Below, piece after piece: positions 36,196 to 46,042 of a DNA stretch of 64,000 nt. A program made the position numbers and the translations under genes. The notes under the pieces were generated by a model that saw only the letters and a list, made by a program, of their open reading frames with translations, was not told where the DNA came from and ran no database searches. Numbering within the stretch: position 1 is the stretch's first letter; each line of letters begins with the position of its first letter. Source of the DNA: an uncultured Clostridia bacterium. GTDB taxonomy: Bacteria; Bacillota; Clostridia; Christensenellales; Aristaeellaceae. The DNA is taken from contig CAKTWP010000001.1 in the NCBI GenBank assembly GCA_934630705.1, forward strand, positions 186,001-250,000, given 5' to 3'.

Positions 36196-37815
36196 ATGAA
36201 AAAGATCCTCAGTGGTATTCTGGCATTGATCCTTATCCTTGGTATGTCTTCCGGCATGATCGCCGCGATCGCCGAGGAGAAGGAAGTCGTCACTGTAACC
36301 CTTGGCAAATCCATTAACCCCAACACTGTGTACCGTGAGGGCGAAGACCTGAACAACAATACCTGGACGCAGGCTTATGAAGCAGCCGGCGTTAAGGTTG
36401 AGTACACCCTGACCTCCACCAGCGACCAGTACTACCAGAAGCTGGCTCTGGCCATCGCCTCCGGCGATCTGCCCGACATCTGGGTTAGCGACAAGAAGAA
36501 CTTCTATCTGGCTCTGGAAGCCGACTTGTGCTACGATCTGACCGATCTGTTCCAGTCCGAGCTGTCCGAACTGAGCCACCAGTACATGGATGAGTACGAT
36601 GTGGAATACCGCGCTGCTACCATTGATGGCCGTCTGATGGCGATCCCCGCTCTAGACGAAGACCCCACCACCTCTGCCCGCTTCACTTTCATCCGTCACG
36701 ACTGGCTGGAAAATCTGGGTCTGCCCGTTCCCACCACTCAGCAGGAATTGGTTGACACAATGATTGCCTTTGCCACTCAGGATCCCGACGGCAACGGCAA
36801 GGATGATACCTTCGGTTTTGTATTCCACAAAGATCTTTGGGGTTCCTCTCACAGCATCGAAGGTTTCTTCAACCACTATCATGCTTATCCCAACATCTGG
36901 TATGAAGATGAAAACGGCAAGCTGATCTACGGAAGCGTGCAGGCTGAGCCCATGAAGGCCGCTCTGGCTGATCTGGCCAAGCTGTACGCTGTCGGCGCTA
37001 TCGACAAGGAATTCATCGTTAAGGATGCCGACCAGATTGCCGAAGATATCATCAATCAGAAGGCCGGCGTATCCCAGGGGCGTTGGTGGAACTTCGGCGG
37101 CGCTATGACCAAGGCGTTCATGGCTGACCCCGAGAAGGTCACCGACCGCTGGTGGTGCATCGATCCCGTCAGCATCGACGATCAGCCTGTGCTGCTGGGT
37201 TCTGACAACTCCGCTCCCAACACCTTCTACGTTGTAAACAAGAACACCGAGCATCCTGAAGCCATCTTCACCCTGCTCAACACCTGGTTCGAGAAGTGCT
37301 TCGCTCCCGACCTCACCCAGGAAGACTATCGTCTGTACACCGTTGACCTGGATGTGAAGCCTCAGGATTGGCCCTTCATCACTCCCTGGCCCTACGTCAA
37401 TCCCCGCGTCACCAACATCGCTGCCGTGAACGCCGGCACCCTCGATCCCGCTAAACTGACCGGTGAAAGCGCCCAGATCTGGGAGAACATTACCAACTTC
37501 AAGACCGGCAACTACAACAACGCCGCTTATGACCACTACTGGAACCACAGTCTGTTGGATCACAGCTCCATGCAGATCCGTATGCGTCTCGCTGACCGCA
37601 AGGGCACTGTGAGCAATCTGGCCTACGGCCCCAACACCGAGTCTCAGACCATGTACATGTCTACGCTGGATCAGATGCTCAACGAAACGATCGTGAAGAT
37701 CATTACCGGAGCTGAGCCCGTGGAATACTTCGACAAGTTCGTGGAAGACTGGTATGCTCTGGGCGGCCAGGATATCGTGGACGAGCTGAACGAGTGGTAC
37801 GCCACCACCAAGTAA
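36196..37815 (+). CDS. Lpl-type sugar ABC transporter substrate-binding protein
   Basis: 539-aa extracellular solute-binding protein of family 1 (LplA-like). Signal peptide MKKILSGILALILILGMSSG ends near AIA, no lipobox. KLALAIASGDLPDIWVSDKK, DPDGNGKDDTFGFVF and EYFDKFVEDWYALGGQDIVD are common in this family. The codons are strongly biased (AAC, GAC, AAG, CTG), as expected for high expression. Followed by two permease genes, then the two-component system and glycosidases; presumably binds an arabinose-containing oligosaccharide. Confidence 0.92.
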   Translation: MKKILSGILALILILGMSSGMIAAIAEEKEVVTVTLGKSINPNTVYREGEDLNNNTWTQAYEAAGVKVEYTLTSTSDQYYQKLALAIASGDLPDIWVSDKKNFYLALEADLCYDLTDLFQSELSELSHQYMDEYDVEYRAATIDGRLMAIPALDEDPTTSARFTFIRHDWLENLGLPVPTTQQELVDTMIAFATQDPDGNGKDDTFGFVFHKDLWGSSHSIEGFFNHYHAYPNIWYEDENGKLIYGSVQAEPMKAALADLAKLYAVGAIDKEFIVKDADQIAEDIINQKAGVSQGRWWNFGGAMTKAFMADPEKVTDRWWCIDPVSIDDQPVLLGSDNSAPNTFYVVNKNTEHPEAIFTLLNTWFEKCFAPDLTQEDYRLYTVDLDVKPQDWPFITPWPYVNPRVTNIAAVNAGTLDPAKLTGESAQIWENITNFKTGNYNNAAYDHYWNHSLLDHSSMQIRMRLADRKGTVSNLAYGPNTESQTMYMSTLDQMLNETIVKIITGAEPVEYFDKFVEDWYALGGQDIVDELNEWYATTK

Positions 37816-37919
37816 GAACCATTTTCGGGGGAACTGTTCAGGACAGATCAGATTCCATCCGTCTCCCGTAGTTGAGCCCGACTTTTATGCAAGCAAAAGT
37901 TCCTGAGTTCACCAAGCGA

Positions 37920-37945
37920 GGGTGCGTGCGGAGACGCATGCACCC
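37920..37945 (+). other. Stem-loop between binding-protein and permease genes
   Basis: GGGTGCGTGCG (37920-37930), GAGA loop, CGCATGCACCC (37935-37945): 11-bp stem with one G-U pair and no T-run. Probably a transcript stabiliser or partial attenuator. Confidence 0.55.
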
Positions 37946-37985
37946 CGCTTCTGGTTTACTGATCAACCGCCGAGGAGGAGAATCC

Positions 37986-38906
37986 ATGCCGACAACCAAG
38001 AAAAAAAACGTCTGGCAGCGTTTGAAGCAGGAAAAAGCGCTGCATTTGATGATGATTCCGCCGTTGCTGTTCCTGTTTGTTTTTTCCTATTTGCCCATGG
38101 GCGGCATTGTGATTGCCTTCCAAAAATACTCTCCTGCCAAAGGCATTCTGGGATCCAAGTGGGTTGGTTTCCAGCAATTCCGTTATGTATTCCGTCTTCC
38201 TACCTTTTTAAACGTTATCCAAAACACCTTTTTCATTGCGTGCGCTAAAATCATTCTCACACTGGTTTGTACCGTTACCTTTGCACTGCTGCTGAACGAA
38301 GTGCGCAACCGCACCTTCAAAAAAATGGTGCAGACCATTACCTATCTGCCCCACTTTCTGAGCTGGGTTATTCTGGGCGGTATCTTTGTGGATATTCTCT
38401 CCCCCTCCTCTGGTTTTGTGAATCAATTTTTGAAATTGCTCGGTATTGAACCGATTTTCTTTCTGGGTGATCCACAGGTCTTCCCATGGACGATCATTCT
38501 GACGGATGTATGGAAAGAACTGGGGTTTGGCGCTGTGGTTTATATTGCCGCTCTGACTGCCATCGACCCCACTTTCTATGAAGCTGCCGTGATTGACGGC
38601 GCCAGCCGCTGGCAGCAAACACTGTATGTAACCTTGCCCGCGATCGCTCCCACCATCGTGCTGATGGCTACCCTTTCCATGGGCAATGTGCTCAATGCCG
38701 GTTTCGACCAGGTATATAACATGTATTCCATCGCAGTTTATTCTACGGGCGATATCATTGATACGTTTGTTTACCGCCTGGGTCTGGAAGATTTCCAGTT
38801 CTCAGCCTCCACCGCCGTCGGCCTGTTCAAGAGTGCCATTTCGACTACGCTGATCGTTGCCTCTTACAAGATTGCCGACTGGACAACCGGCTATAAAATC
38901 ATTTAA
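37986..38906 (+). CDS. Lpl-type sugar ABC transporter permease 1 (LplB-like)
   Basis: 306-aa permease with six hydrophobic segments. HLMMIPPLLFLFVFSYLPMG near the N-terminus is typical, and the EAA loop is YEAAVIDGASRWQQTLYVTL (about residues 199-218). ATG 37986 has GAGGAGGAG just ahead; the in-frame codons upstream lie in the stem-loop region. 12 bases before the partner permease gene. Confidence 0.93.
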   Translation: MPTTKKKNVWQRLKQEKALHLMMIPPLLFLFVFSYLPMGGIVIAFQKYSPAKGILGSKWVGFQQFRYVFRLPTFLNVIQNTFFIACAKIILTLVCTVTFALLLNEVRNRTFKKMVQTITYLPHFLSWVILGGIFVDILSPSSGFVNQFLKLLGIEPIFFLGDPQVFPWTIILTDVWKELGFGAVVYIAALTAIDPTFYEAAVIDGASRWQQTLYVTLPAIAPTIVLMATLSMGNVLNAGFDQVYNMYSIAVYSTGDIIDTFVYRLGLEDFQFSASTAVGLFKSAISTTLIVASYKIADWTTGYKII

Positions 38907-38918
38907 GGAGAGACTATC

Positions 38919-39803
38919 ATGATCAAAACCAGTAGAGGAGAAAGGATATTCCGTGTATTCAACACAATTCTCATGATTGCGATCACACTGATCTGCTTGC
39001 TGCCGCTGATCAATGTAGTTGCTCTGGCATTTTCCTCGGCCAACATTGCGGCCACTGGCACGGTTTCTCTCTGGCCTAAAGAGCCAACGTTCGCCGCTTT
39101 TAACACCATTATGAAAAAACGCGAGTTTCTGGGTACCTTCTGGACCAGTACCAAGCGCGTACTGTTCGGTGTTCCGCTGAACATGATTCTTACCATCATG
39201 CTTGCCTACCCGCTCAGCCACGAAAAGCTTACCTTCCGTCAGGGATATGTTTCCATTGTCGTGTTCACCATGCTCTTTAGCGGCGGCCTGATTCCATTCT
39301 ATCTGGTGGTAAAGGGGTTGGGCCTGCTCAACTCGTTCTGGTCGCTGATTCTGCCCTTTGCAGTTCCGGTCTACAATGTGATTCTGATGGTCAACTTCTT
39401 CAAAAACGTTCCGTATGAGTTGGAGGAAGCATCCATCATAGACGGTGCAGGCTATTTCCGCACGCTGATCAGCATTTTCGTGCCCTGTTCTTTGCCCTCC
39501 ATCGCCACCCTTACACTGTTTTGCGTGGTGAATCAGTGGAACGAATGGTTCTACGGCGCTATTTTCCTCAATCGTCTGGAAAAAATGCCCCTGCAGACCT
39601 ACCTGCAGCAGCTTTTGAATATGACCAAAACGGAAAATATTCAGAATATGTCCATGAAGGAAATGGAGCAACTTTCAAAAATCAACAACCGTACGCTGAA
39701 TGCCGCGCAGATCGTTATTTCTACGCTGCCCGTGCTGATTATCTATCCTTTCCTGCAAAAGTATTTTGTGACTGGCCTTACGCTTGGCAGTGTGAAGGGC
39801 TGA
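38919..39803 (+). CDS. Lpl-type sugar ABC transporter permease 2 (LplC-like)
   Basis: 294-aa permease. Six membrane segments, EAA loop ELEEASIIDGAGYFRTLISI, and the family C-terminus IYPFLQKYFVTGLTLGSVKG. Heterodimer partner of the preceding permease. No ATPase gene is present; such importers usually share an MsmK-type ATPase encoded elsewhere. Confidence 0.94.
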   Translation: MIKTSRGERIFRVFNTILMIAITLICLLPLINVVALAFSSANIAATGTVSLWPKEPTFAAFNTIMKKREFLGTFWTSTKRVLFGVPLNMILTIMLAYPLSHEKLTFRQGYVSIVVFTMLFSGGLIPFYLVVKGLGLLNSFWSLILPFAVPVYNVILMVNFFKNVPYELEEASIIDGAGYFRTLISIFVPCSLPSIATLTLFCVVNQWNEWFYGAIFLNRLEKMPLQTYLQQLLNMTKTENIQNMSMKEMEQLSKINNRTLNAAQIVISTLPVLIIYPFLQKYFVTGLTLGSVKG

Positions 39804-39829
39804 TCTACTAAAACGGGGGGGAAAAAAGA

Positions 39830-41593
39830 ATGGACGGACGAGTACATCTTGGTAAATTGTCAATCAAGCTGATGGCACTGTTCCTGATCGTTGTTTTTCC
39901 TCTGACTGTGTTTTCTGCATTCATTTCCATATCCAACTATCATTCCATTAGAAGTACAATACTAAAATCCATCAACCAAAACAACCAGCTGATTTCCTCC
40001 GCTGTGGATGAAAACATGCGCAATGTTTTTTATTCACATTCCGCCATGAATGTAGATGACAAAATCATGTACATGATCGGCGCTTATGATCATGTCAGCG
40101 ACTATCAGCACTATCAGAACGTGCGGGAAGTACTGGATCGTTTGGCTTTCATGAAACTTTCTATGCCTATCGTAAGTGAAATACGGTTGCATATTCCCTC
40201 TTTAAACCGTTCATTTCTTTCTAATGGCACATCCATTCCGTTGATGGAAGAAAGCCAGTACTATACTGAGCATATCGACCATTTTTTTACCATCCGCGCT
40301 GAAAAAAACACCCTTGCACTTGCCTGCGCCTACCCGTGGCTAGCAGGACACAATTACCATTATTATCTGGTGACCGAAATGGATTGCCAGAAACTGAAAA
40401 ACGATATTCTCCTGCGTCATACCAATGGATATGATCATGTGTTCTTATACCGTGATGATTCCGTTCCGTCCTCGCAGCTTATTACCTGGTGCGGCGATGA
40501 AACGCTTTTTGATTCATTTATCAGCCTGAACATTCAGGTGGATGGCGTGCAGCAAATTCGAATAAAGAATGGCGACTATTTGGTTTCAGAGGTTGACATT
40601 GGCTTTTTCGGGCTAAAAGTTCTTTCTCTCACTCCTGAAGCGGTCGTTTTTGGCAAGCTGTACCAGCAGCGCAAAGCAATGGCCATTGCCATTGCAATCA
40701 CAATCATCCTGATCCTGTTTTTTATTCAGATGATCGTCCGCATGATCAACAACCCACTGCGACGGCTTTCCGACGCATTTGCGCAGGTGCAGCACGGCAA
40801 GCTGGATGCAGCCATCGTTTCGTGCGGCCGCAATGAATTCGAAGAGATCTATCAGCGCTTTAACGATATGACGGCACAGATGAAGCAGCTGATCAACGAA
40901 AACTATCACTCCCGTCTGCTTGCACAGGAAACCAAAATGCGCCAGCTGCTGGCACAGGTTAACCCCCATTTTCTGTACAACAGCTTTCGCTGCATTCACG
41001 CAATGGCACAGATGGAAGACTATGATAGCATTGAGGAGCTGACCCAAAAGCTAACTTCCTTCTACCGATACACGGCCAAAAACAGCGGTGAAGTTGTGCA
41101 GCTGTATCAGGAAAACACCTATGCCTGCGACTATCTGAGCATTCAGGGCATTCGTTTTGAGGATCGGCTGGAGCTTCGGATTTCTCCTCTGCCAGAGGAA
41201 CTGTGCGACGCCCCGGCAATGCATTTCTCCATTCAAACCATTGCTGAAAACGCCTGCAAATATGCTTTGCCTACCCGTTTGGAAGACGGTGTGATCGCCC
41301 TTTCCTATCTCATCCATCCGGACGGTTATTCCGTTTTTGTGGATGACAATGGCACCGCTATGACGGAGGAGAAAATTCAGGAGCTGAACCAGCTGCTACT
41401 GAGTGATGAAATGCCGGATACCGGCACCGGTCTGTTCAATCTGCATAAGAGACTGATCCTGCGCTGGGGCGAAAATGCCGGTCTTCGCCTTTCCTGTTCT
41501 CCATTGGGCGGCCTGCGTGTGGAAATGTTTGTGCGCTGGAAACACAAGGCGGTTTCTTCTATTCATGAAACGAGGCGGAATCTCCATGTATAA
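39830..41593 (+). CDS. YesM-family sensor histidine kinase
   Basis: 587-aa membrane sensor. TM1 about residues 13-33, extracellular sensor domain to about 280, TM2 (AIAITIILILFFIQMIVRMI), HAMP to about 355, then LAQVNPHFLYNSFRCIHAMA with the phosphorylated His near 379. QTIAENACKYAL is the N box and VDDNGTAM the G box. It probably responds to the imported oligosaccharide. The stop overlaps the regulator start by eight bases. Confidence 0.93.
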   Translation: MDGRVHLGKLSIKLMALFLIVVFPLTVFSAFISISNYHSIRSTILKSINQNNQLISSAVDENMRNVFYSHSAMNVDDKIMYMIGAYDHVSDYQHYQNVREVLDRLAFMKLSMPIVSEIRLHIPSLNRSFLSNGTSIPLMEESQYYTEHIDHFFTIRAEKNTLALACAYPWLAGHNYHYYLVTEMDCQKLKNDILLRHTNGYDHVFLYRDDSVPSSQLITWCGDETLFDSFISLNIQVDGVQQIRIKNGDYLVSEVDIGFFGLKVLSLTPEAVVFGKLYQQRKAMAIAIAITIILILFFIQMIVRMINNPLRRLSDAFAQVQHGKLDAAIVSCGRNEFEEIYQRFNDMTAQMKQLINENYHSRLLAQETKMRQLLAQVNPHFLYNSFRCIHAMAQMEDYDSIEELTQKLTSFYRYTAKNSGEVVQLYQENTYACDYLSIQGIRFEDRLELRISPLPEELCDAPAMHFSIQTIAENACKYALPTRLEDGVIALSYLIHPDGYSVFVDDNGTAMTEEKIQELNQLLLSDEMPDTGTGLFNLHKRLILRWGENAGLRLSCSPLGGLRVEMFVRWKHKAVSSIHETRRNLHV

Positions 41594-43142
41594 CCTGTTG
41601 ATTGTTGATGATGAAACAATGCAGGCAAACAGCCTGTACGAATATATCACCCATGAATGCGCTGGAGAGTACGAATGCTTGAAAGCTTACTCATCCAAAC
41701 AGGCGTTAGCGCTTGCTTCGCATACGCGCATTGATATCGCTGTACTGGATATCGAAATGCCGGTCATGAACGGGTTGGAGCTGCACGAAAAGCTTAAAAC
41801 CATTTATCCCCATTGCCACATTATTTTTCTGACCGCTTATGACCGGTTCGATTACGCTTACGCCGCTGCACAGCAGCACAAAACCCGTTTACTCCTCAAA
41901 GCTGAAGGAAACGACTTTATTCTTTCCATGATTCATGAGGAAAGCCAGGCTCTGGATCAGGAACTGCTGCATATGGACGAGCTTCTGAATCCTGATTTTC
42001 TGCCAGGGCATGGCAAAAACGATTTCCTTCGCTTGATTCTAAACGGTTCTATTGACAATGCCTCTATCGAACAGGAAGCTAAGCGTTTTCATATGCCGCT
42101 GAATGTGCGCCAAAAAGTAATGCCGATTCTTCTGTGCCTTAATGACGAAAGCCGCAGCTACACAGAAGAAAAGAACGTGCTTGTTCGTGCCGCCCATTTT
42201 TTTCAAAGCTGGTTTGAAGACTTTTATGCGATCATGCTCCTGCAGTTGAACCGCAGATCGATTCTGTTTTTGGTTCAGCCCATGGAAAAAGCCTTTTTGC
42301 AGGCGGATATCAAGCAGGAACTGGAATTGTTTCTGAACAAGGTGATCCAGATCAGTAATCGTCCGTTCAGCCTTGCGCTTGCAGCCGACCTGACGGGCTG
42401 GGATTCTCTTTCAGTCCTCTTAACGATGATGCAAGAAAAACTCGAAAGCGCCCCGGCCGGAAATGGTGAATATATCTGTCAGTTGGATCATCGCGCACTT
42501 GAAACCGCCAATTTAATGCAGCTGGGCGATGAACTGGTCATCCTGCTGCAGCAAAGCAATGAAGAAAAGCTGCGGCAAAAACTCCGTGAAGGAGCCATGC
42601 TTGCGCAAAGCGTAAATATCCAGTTTTCTGAATTTTTATTCCATCAGTTTGAACGGGTGCAGCTGAAACGCCTTTGGGATGACTGGGGATACGGTTATCA
42701 CCAGATGGCGCAGTTCGCTCAACAGCTGGAAAGCGCGCAGAATAACGAAAACATGATCAGCACCGCTCTTGAATTTGCCAACGGTCTTGTTCAGAAACGC
42801 ATGCTGCAAACCTGCGAAGAAGTAAAATATGCCGTTCGCAAAACGGATGAATATATCAGGGCACACTATGCGGAGGATATCTCGCTTGCCGATCTGGCGC
42901 GTCACGTATGTCTGAGCAGCCCCTATCTGAGCCGCATTTATAAAAGAGAAACCGGTATGAACACCATCGAAAAAATCAAGGAGGTGCGGATTAAAGAAGC
43001 CGTTCGACTGCTGGAAACCACCAATATGAAAATTCAAGACGTTGCGGTTGCCGTCGGTTACAATTCATCACGTTATTTTAACTCCGTATTCCGTTCCATT
43101 ATGGGAATCAAACCATCTGAATATAGGGAGGAAAAGCAATGA
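41586..43142 (+). CDS. YesN-family response regulator with AraC DNA-binding domain
   Basis: 518 aa: receiver domain (LLIVDDET; phospho-acceptor D55 in VLDIEMPVMNG), with LLLKAEG in place of the usual LKP; a poorly conserved linker to about 400; then a two-helix-turn-helix AraC domain (ISLADLARHVCLSSPYLSRI and IQDVAVAVGYNSSRYFNSVF). ATG 41586 lies within the kinase gene end with GAGGCGG ahead. Likely activator of this transporter-glycosidase operon. Confidence 0.94.
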   Translation: MYNLLIVDDETMQANSLYEYITHECAGEYECLKAYSSKQALALASHTRIDIAVLDIEMPVMNGLELHEKLKTIYPHCHIIFLTAYDRFDYAYAAAQQHKTRLLLKAEGNDFILSMIHEESQALDQELLHMDELLNPDFLPGHGKNDFLRLILNGSIDNASIEQEAKRFHMPLNVRQKVMPILLCLNDESRSYTEEKNVLVRAAHFFQSWFEDFYAIMLLQLNRRSILFLVQPMEKAFLQADIKQELELFLNKVIQISNRPFSLALAADLTGWDSLSVLLTMMQEKLESAPAGNGEYICQLDHRALETANLMQLGDELVILLQQSNEEKLRQKLREGAMLAQSVNIQFSEFLFHQFERVQLKRLWDDWGYGYHQMAQFAQQLESAQNNENMISTALEFANGLVQKRMLQTCEEVKYAVRKTDEYIRAHYAEDISLADLARHVCLSSPYLSRIYKRETGMNTIEKIKEVRIKEAVRLLETTNMKIQDVAVAVGYNSSRYFNSVFRSIMGIKPSEYREEKQ

Positions 43143-44545
43143 TCACCGGGTTCATTACCAATTCCAAATCATTGACTCGTATTTATGAAAAAGCGCTGGC
43201 CAGCATCAAAAAAAACTACCGCGTCATCTACAATTATCCAAAGCCCATTATCAACGAAGGCGGCATGTACGATGGAGTGTGGCTGGAAGGCAGCCCGCTC
43301 ATGGGTATTATTTACGGTGCTTATGAGCCTCAGATGGCCATGAACATGCATATGGTGTTTATCGCCAATCAGGATGAAGAGGGGTTTCTGCCTCCCAGCA
43401 TCAGTTCTTTTGATGTAAAAACCGGTCATATCCAGACTGTTGTTCCTTTTGCCCGCACGGCTTTAATGGCCGTCAAACAGCTTGGCCTGAAGGAACTGCT
43501 GCTGCCCGCCTATGAAGCCAGCGTGAAATATGACGACTGGCTGACCAAGTACCGCAACAAAAAGGGCACCGGTCTGGTGGAAGTGGCCTGTCACTGGGAT
43601 ACCGGTCACGATAACAGCACCCGTCACGACGGTCAGCCCGATCACTTCCCGGATTACGACAGCAAAAAGTATCCGGACTGCCCCTACTTCTTAGCACCCG
43701 ATCTTTCCGCCACCAAGTATGGCGGACGTATCGCCATGGTGGAAATGGCCGAAATGCTCGGTCTGCCTCAGGAAGCAGCCATGTGGCGCGAAAAGGCAGA
43801 AGAATTGAAAGCTGCCATTATGAAATACACCTTCAACGAAGATGACTGCATGTTCTACGACCGTAAGGATGACGGCACTTTCAACTGGTGCAAGTCTGAT
43901 GCGCTCACCCGCGTTCTGCAGGAGCATATTCCGGATCAGGAGCTGTTTGAAAAGCTCTTCGAGCGCCATATCAACAATCCCAAGGAATTCTGGACGCCGT
44001 ATCCCCTTGCCTCCCTCGCCGTGGATGATCCCCGTTTTGTGTGGTCTTTCTCAGACAACAACTGGGGTGGCGCTGCACAGGCGCATGCTGTCATGCGCGT
44101 ACCGCTGTGGATGGAATATTACGGCAAGATGGCCCACCAGCGCGTGCTGATGGAGAAGTGGTTGGAAGCCTTTATGCGCACCGAAGAATTCCAGCAGCAA
44201 ATGAATCCGTTCTCCGGCGAATTCAACACAACCCATGATTATGCACCGGCCATGATCGTACTGATCGACTTTGTGTCAAGGCTTTATGGCGTTACCTGCT
44301 GCGAGGACGGCACCTTCCTGTGGGGCTGCACCAAGGCGCCGGGCGCTACATTCAGCCGCTACCACACCATCGTCAACCGGCGCCGCTACACCATCGTCAA
44401 TGAAAATAACAAGGCGATCCTTTCTGTAGATGATCAGCCCATTCAGACCGTGTACGGCGACGCACGCATCCGCACCGATGCTGACGGCCGTGTAATCGCT
44501 ATTTATCCGACTGGCGTAGGCGGAGTCATTACTGAAGAAGCATAA
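43139..44545 (+). CDS. GH63-like (alpha/alpha)6-barrel glycosidase, paralogue 1
   Basis: 468 aa, no signal peptide, so cytoplasmic. VACHWDTGHDNSTRHDG (D158 candidate acid) and NPFSGEFNTTHDYAPAM (Glu near 360) match the WESGxDNS and late-Glu pattern of clan GH-G enzymes such as GH63/GH37 and MGH1-like hydrolases. A C-terminal extension of about 60 residues looks like a small beta domain. The start overlaps the regulator stop (ATGA). It shares the DTGHDNS and NPKEFWTPYP motifs with the gene at 48918. The sugar substrate is unknown. Confidence 0.75.
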   Translation: MITGFITNSKSLTRIYEKALASIKKNYRVIYNYPKPIINEGGMYDGVWLEGSPLMGIIYGAYEPQMAMNMHMVFIANQDEEGFLPPSISSFDVKTGHIQTVVPFARTALMAVKQLGLKELLLPAYEASVKYDDWLTKYRNKKGTGLVEVACHWDTGHDNSTRHDGQPDHFPDYDSKKYPDCPYFLAPDLSATKYGGRIAMVEMAEMLGLPQEAAMWREKAEELKAAIMKYTFNEDDCMFYDRKDDGTFNWCKSDALTRVLQEHIPDQELFEKLFERHINNPKEFWTPYPLASLAVDDPRFVWSFSDNNWGGAAQAHAVMRVPLWMEYYGKMAHQRVLMEKWLEAFMRTEEFQQQMNPFSGEFNTTHDYAPAMIVLIDFVSRLYGVTCCEDGTFLWGCTKAPGATFSRYHTIVNRRRYTIVNENNKAILSVDDQPIQTVYGDARIRTDADGRVIAIYPTGVGGVITEEA

Positions 44546-44557
44546 GGAGGCAAAAGG

Positions 44558-46036
44558 ATGTATCAGGAGAGCGTATGGAATTCCGATCTTGGCAATGGTT
44601 TTTATCAGAATCCTGTGATCAATCAGGATATCCCGGATCCTACGGTCATCCGCGACGGGGTCACCTTCTATTATTGCGGTTCAACGGGGATGCACTATCC
44701 GTCTCTTGGCATCTATACTTCCAAGGATCTGGTTAACTGGACGTTCCTTTGCTATCCATTCCCGAAGTACGATGGTAATGTTTGGGCACCGGAGTTGATC
44801 ATGCATGAAGGCAAATACTATCTGTACTTCGCAGCGGATGGAACGAATTTTGTTTCTGTCAGTGATCACATGGATCATGGCTGGTGTGATCCCATCGACC
44901 TGAAAGTTGGTCATATCGACCCTGGCCACTGCGTGTACAACGGAACCCGCTATTTGTTCCTGTCTTCCAATTATGCAGCGCCGCTGACGGATGACGGCAC
45001 CAAACTGGTCGGTGAGTTGAAATGCGTATGTCCTGCTCAGGAACTGCCAGATGACTGGGATATTGAAGGCGCTTATCCTGAAGCGCCCAAGGTACTCAAA
45101 CGCGGCGATTGGTATTACCTCATCTATGCTGACGGCGGTACTGGCGGCCCTGCCACCGCGCATGCCGTAATGTGTGCCCGAGCCAAGAATCCCATCGATG
45201 GACCATGGGAGTATTCTCCTTACAATCCCATGGTCCATACCTGGAGCCGCGATGAAAAATGGTGTGCCAAGGGTCACGGTTGCATGGTGGATGATGTAAA
45301 CGGCAAGTGGTGGATCCTCTATCACGCCTACGAAAAGGGCTATATGAACCAGGGCCGCAAAGTGCTTCTGGAGCCTGTGGTTTTTACCGAGGATGGCTGG
45401 CCGATGATCGAAGGCGGCTCCAGCGCCGAAACACTGCGCAAAAAGCCTGCCGGTGAAGCGCTCCCCCGCAAGGATTCTCTAAGCGATTCCTTTGAAAATG
45501 GTCTGAATCCCCTCTGGCTGATGTACAACGCACGCGACTTCGGCAGGCTTTCCGCCAAGGACGGCATTCTGACGATGAAGGCATGCAAGGCTCCCAATCC
45601 GGGCAACAGTCACCCCATTGCGATACTTCCAGGCGACCATTGCTACAGCGTAGAAACTACCCTGTACAAGCCCGAAGAAGGATGCGAAGCAGGCGTCATT
45701 CTTTTCTATGACGGACCCCATTTCAGCGCACTGGGCTGGAAGGACGATCAGTTGCTTCTGTATCGTCTTGGTGGCGTTTTGAAGCGTTTTGACGTCAAGG
45801 CAGAAAAGATCAAGATCAAAATGCGCAACGACCGCAATTATCTGGCTTTCTACATTGCGGAAGATGGCCAGCCCTATCACAAGCTCAACTATGTGCAGAA
45901 CGTGGAACCGATGTGTGCTGCTGCATACGGTGGTTTCGCAAGCCTGCGTGCCGGTCTGTATGCTGTGGGCGATGGCGAAGCCAAGTTTGGGCCATTTGCT
46001 TACAAATCCTGGATAGATCTTGATGCGAAAGGATGA
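44558..46036 (+). CDS. GH43-family glycosidase with C-terminal beta-sandwich
   Basis: 492-aa intracellular five-bladed beta-propeller enzyme. Catalytic base D27 in IPDPTVIRDG, pKa modulator D121 in HIDPGHCVYNG, and acid E175 in GAYPEAPKVLKRGDWYYL. Residues 310-490 form a concanavalin-like sandwich common in GH43 arabinofuranosidases and xylosidases. Expected activity: release of L-arabinose or D-xylose from imported oligosaccharides. 12 bases after paralogue 1. Confidence 0.88.
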   Translation: MYQESVWNSDLGNGFYQNPVINQDIPDPTVIRDGVTFYYCGSTGMHYPSLGIYTSKDLVNWTFLCYPFPKYDGNVWAPELIMHEGKYYLYFAADGTNFVSVSDHMDHGWCDPIDLKVGHIDPGHCVYNGTRYLFLSSNYAAPLTDDGTKLVGELKCVCPAQELPDDWDIEGAYPEAPKVLKRGDWYYLIYADGGTGGPATAHAVMCARAKNPIDGPWEYSPYNPMVHTWSRDEKWCAKGHGCMVDDVNGKWWILYHAYEKGYMNQGRKVLLEPVVFTEDGWPMIEGGSSAETLRKKPAGEALPRKDSLSDSFENGLNPLWLMYNARDFGRLSAKDGILTMKACKAPNPGNSHPIAILPGDHCYSVETTLYKPEEGCEAGVILFYDGPHFSALGWKDDQLLLYRLGGVLKRFDVKAEKIKIKMRNDRNYLAFYIAEDGQPYHKLNYVQNVEPMCAAAYGGFASLRAGLYAVGDGEAKFGPFAYKSWIDLDAKG

Positions 46037-46042
46037 TTGGCA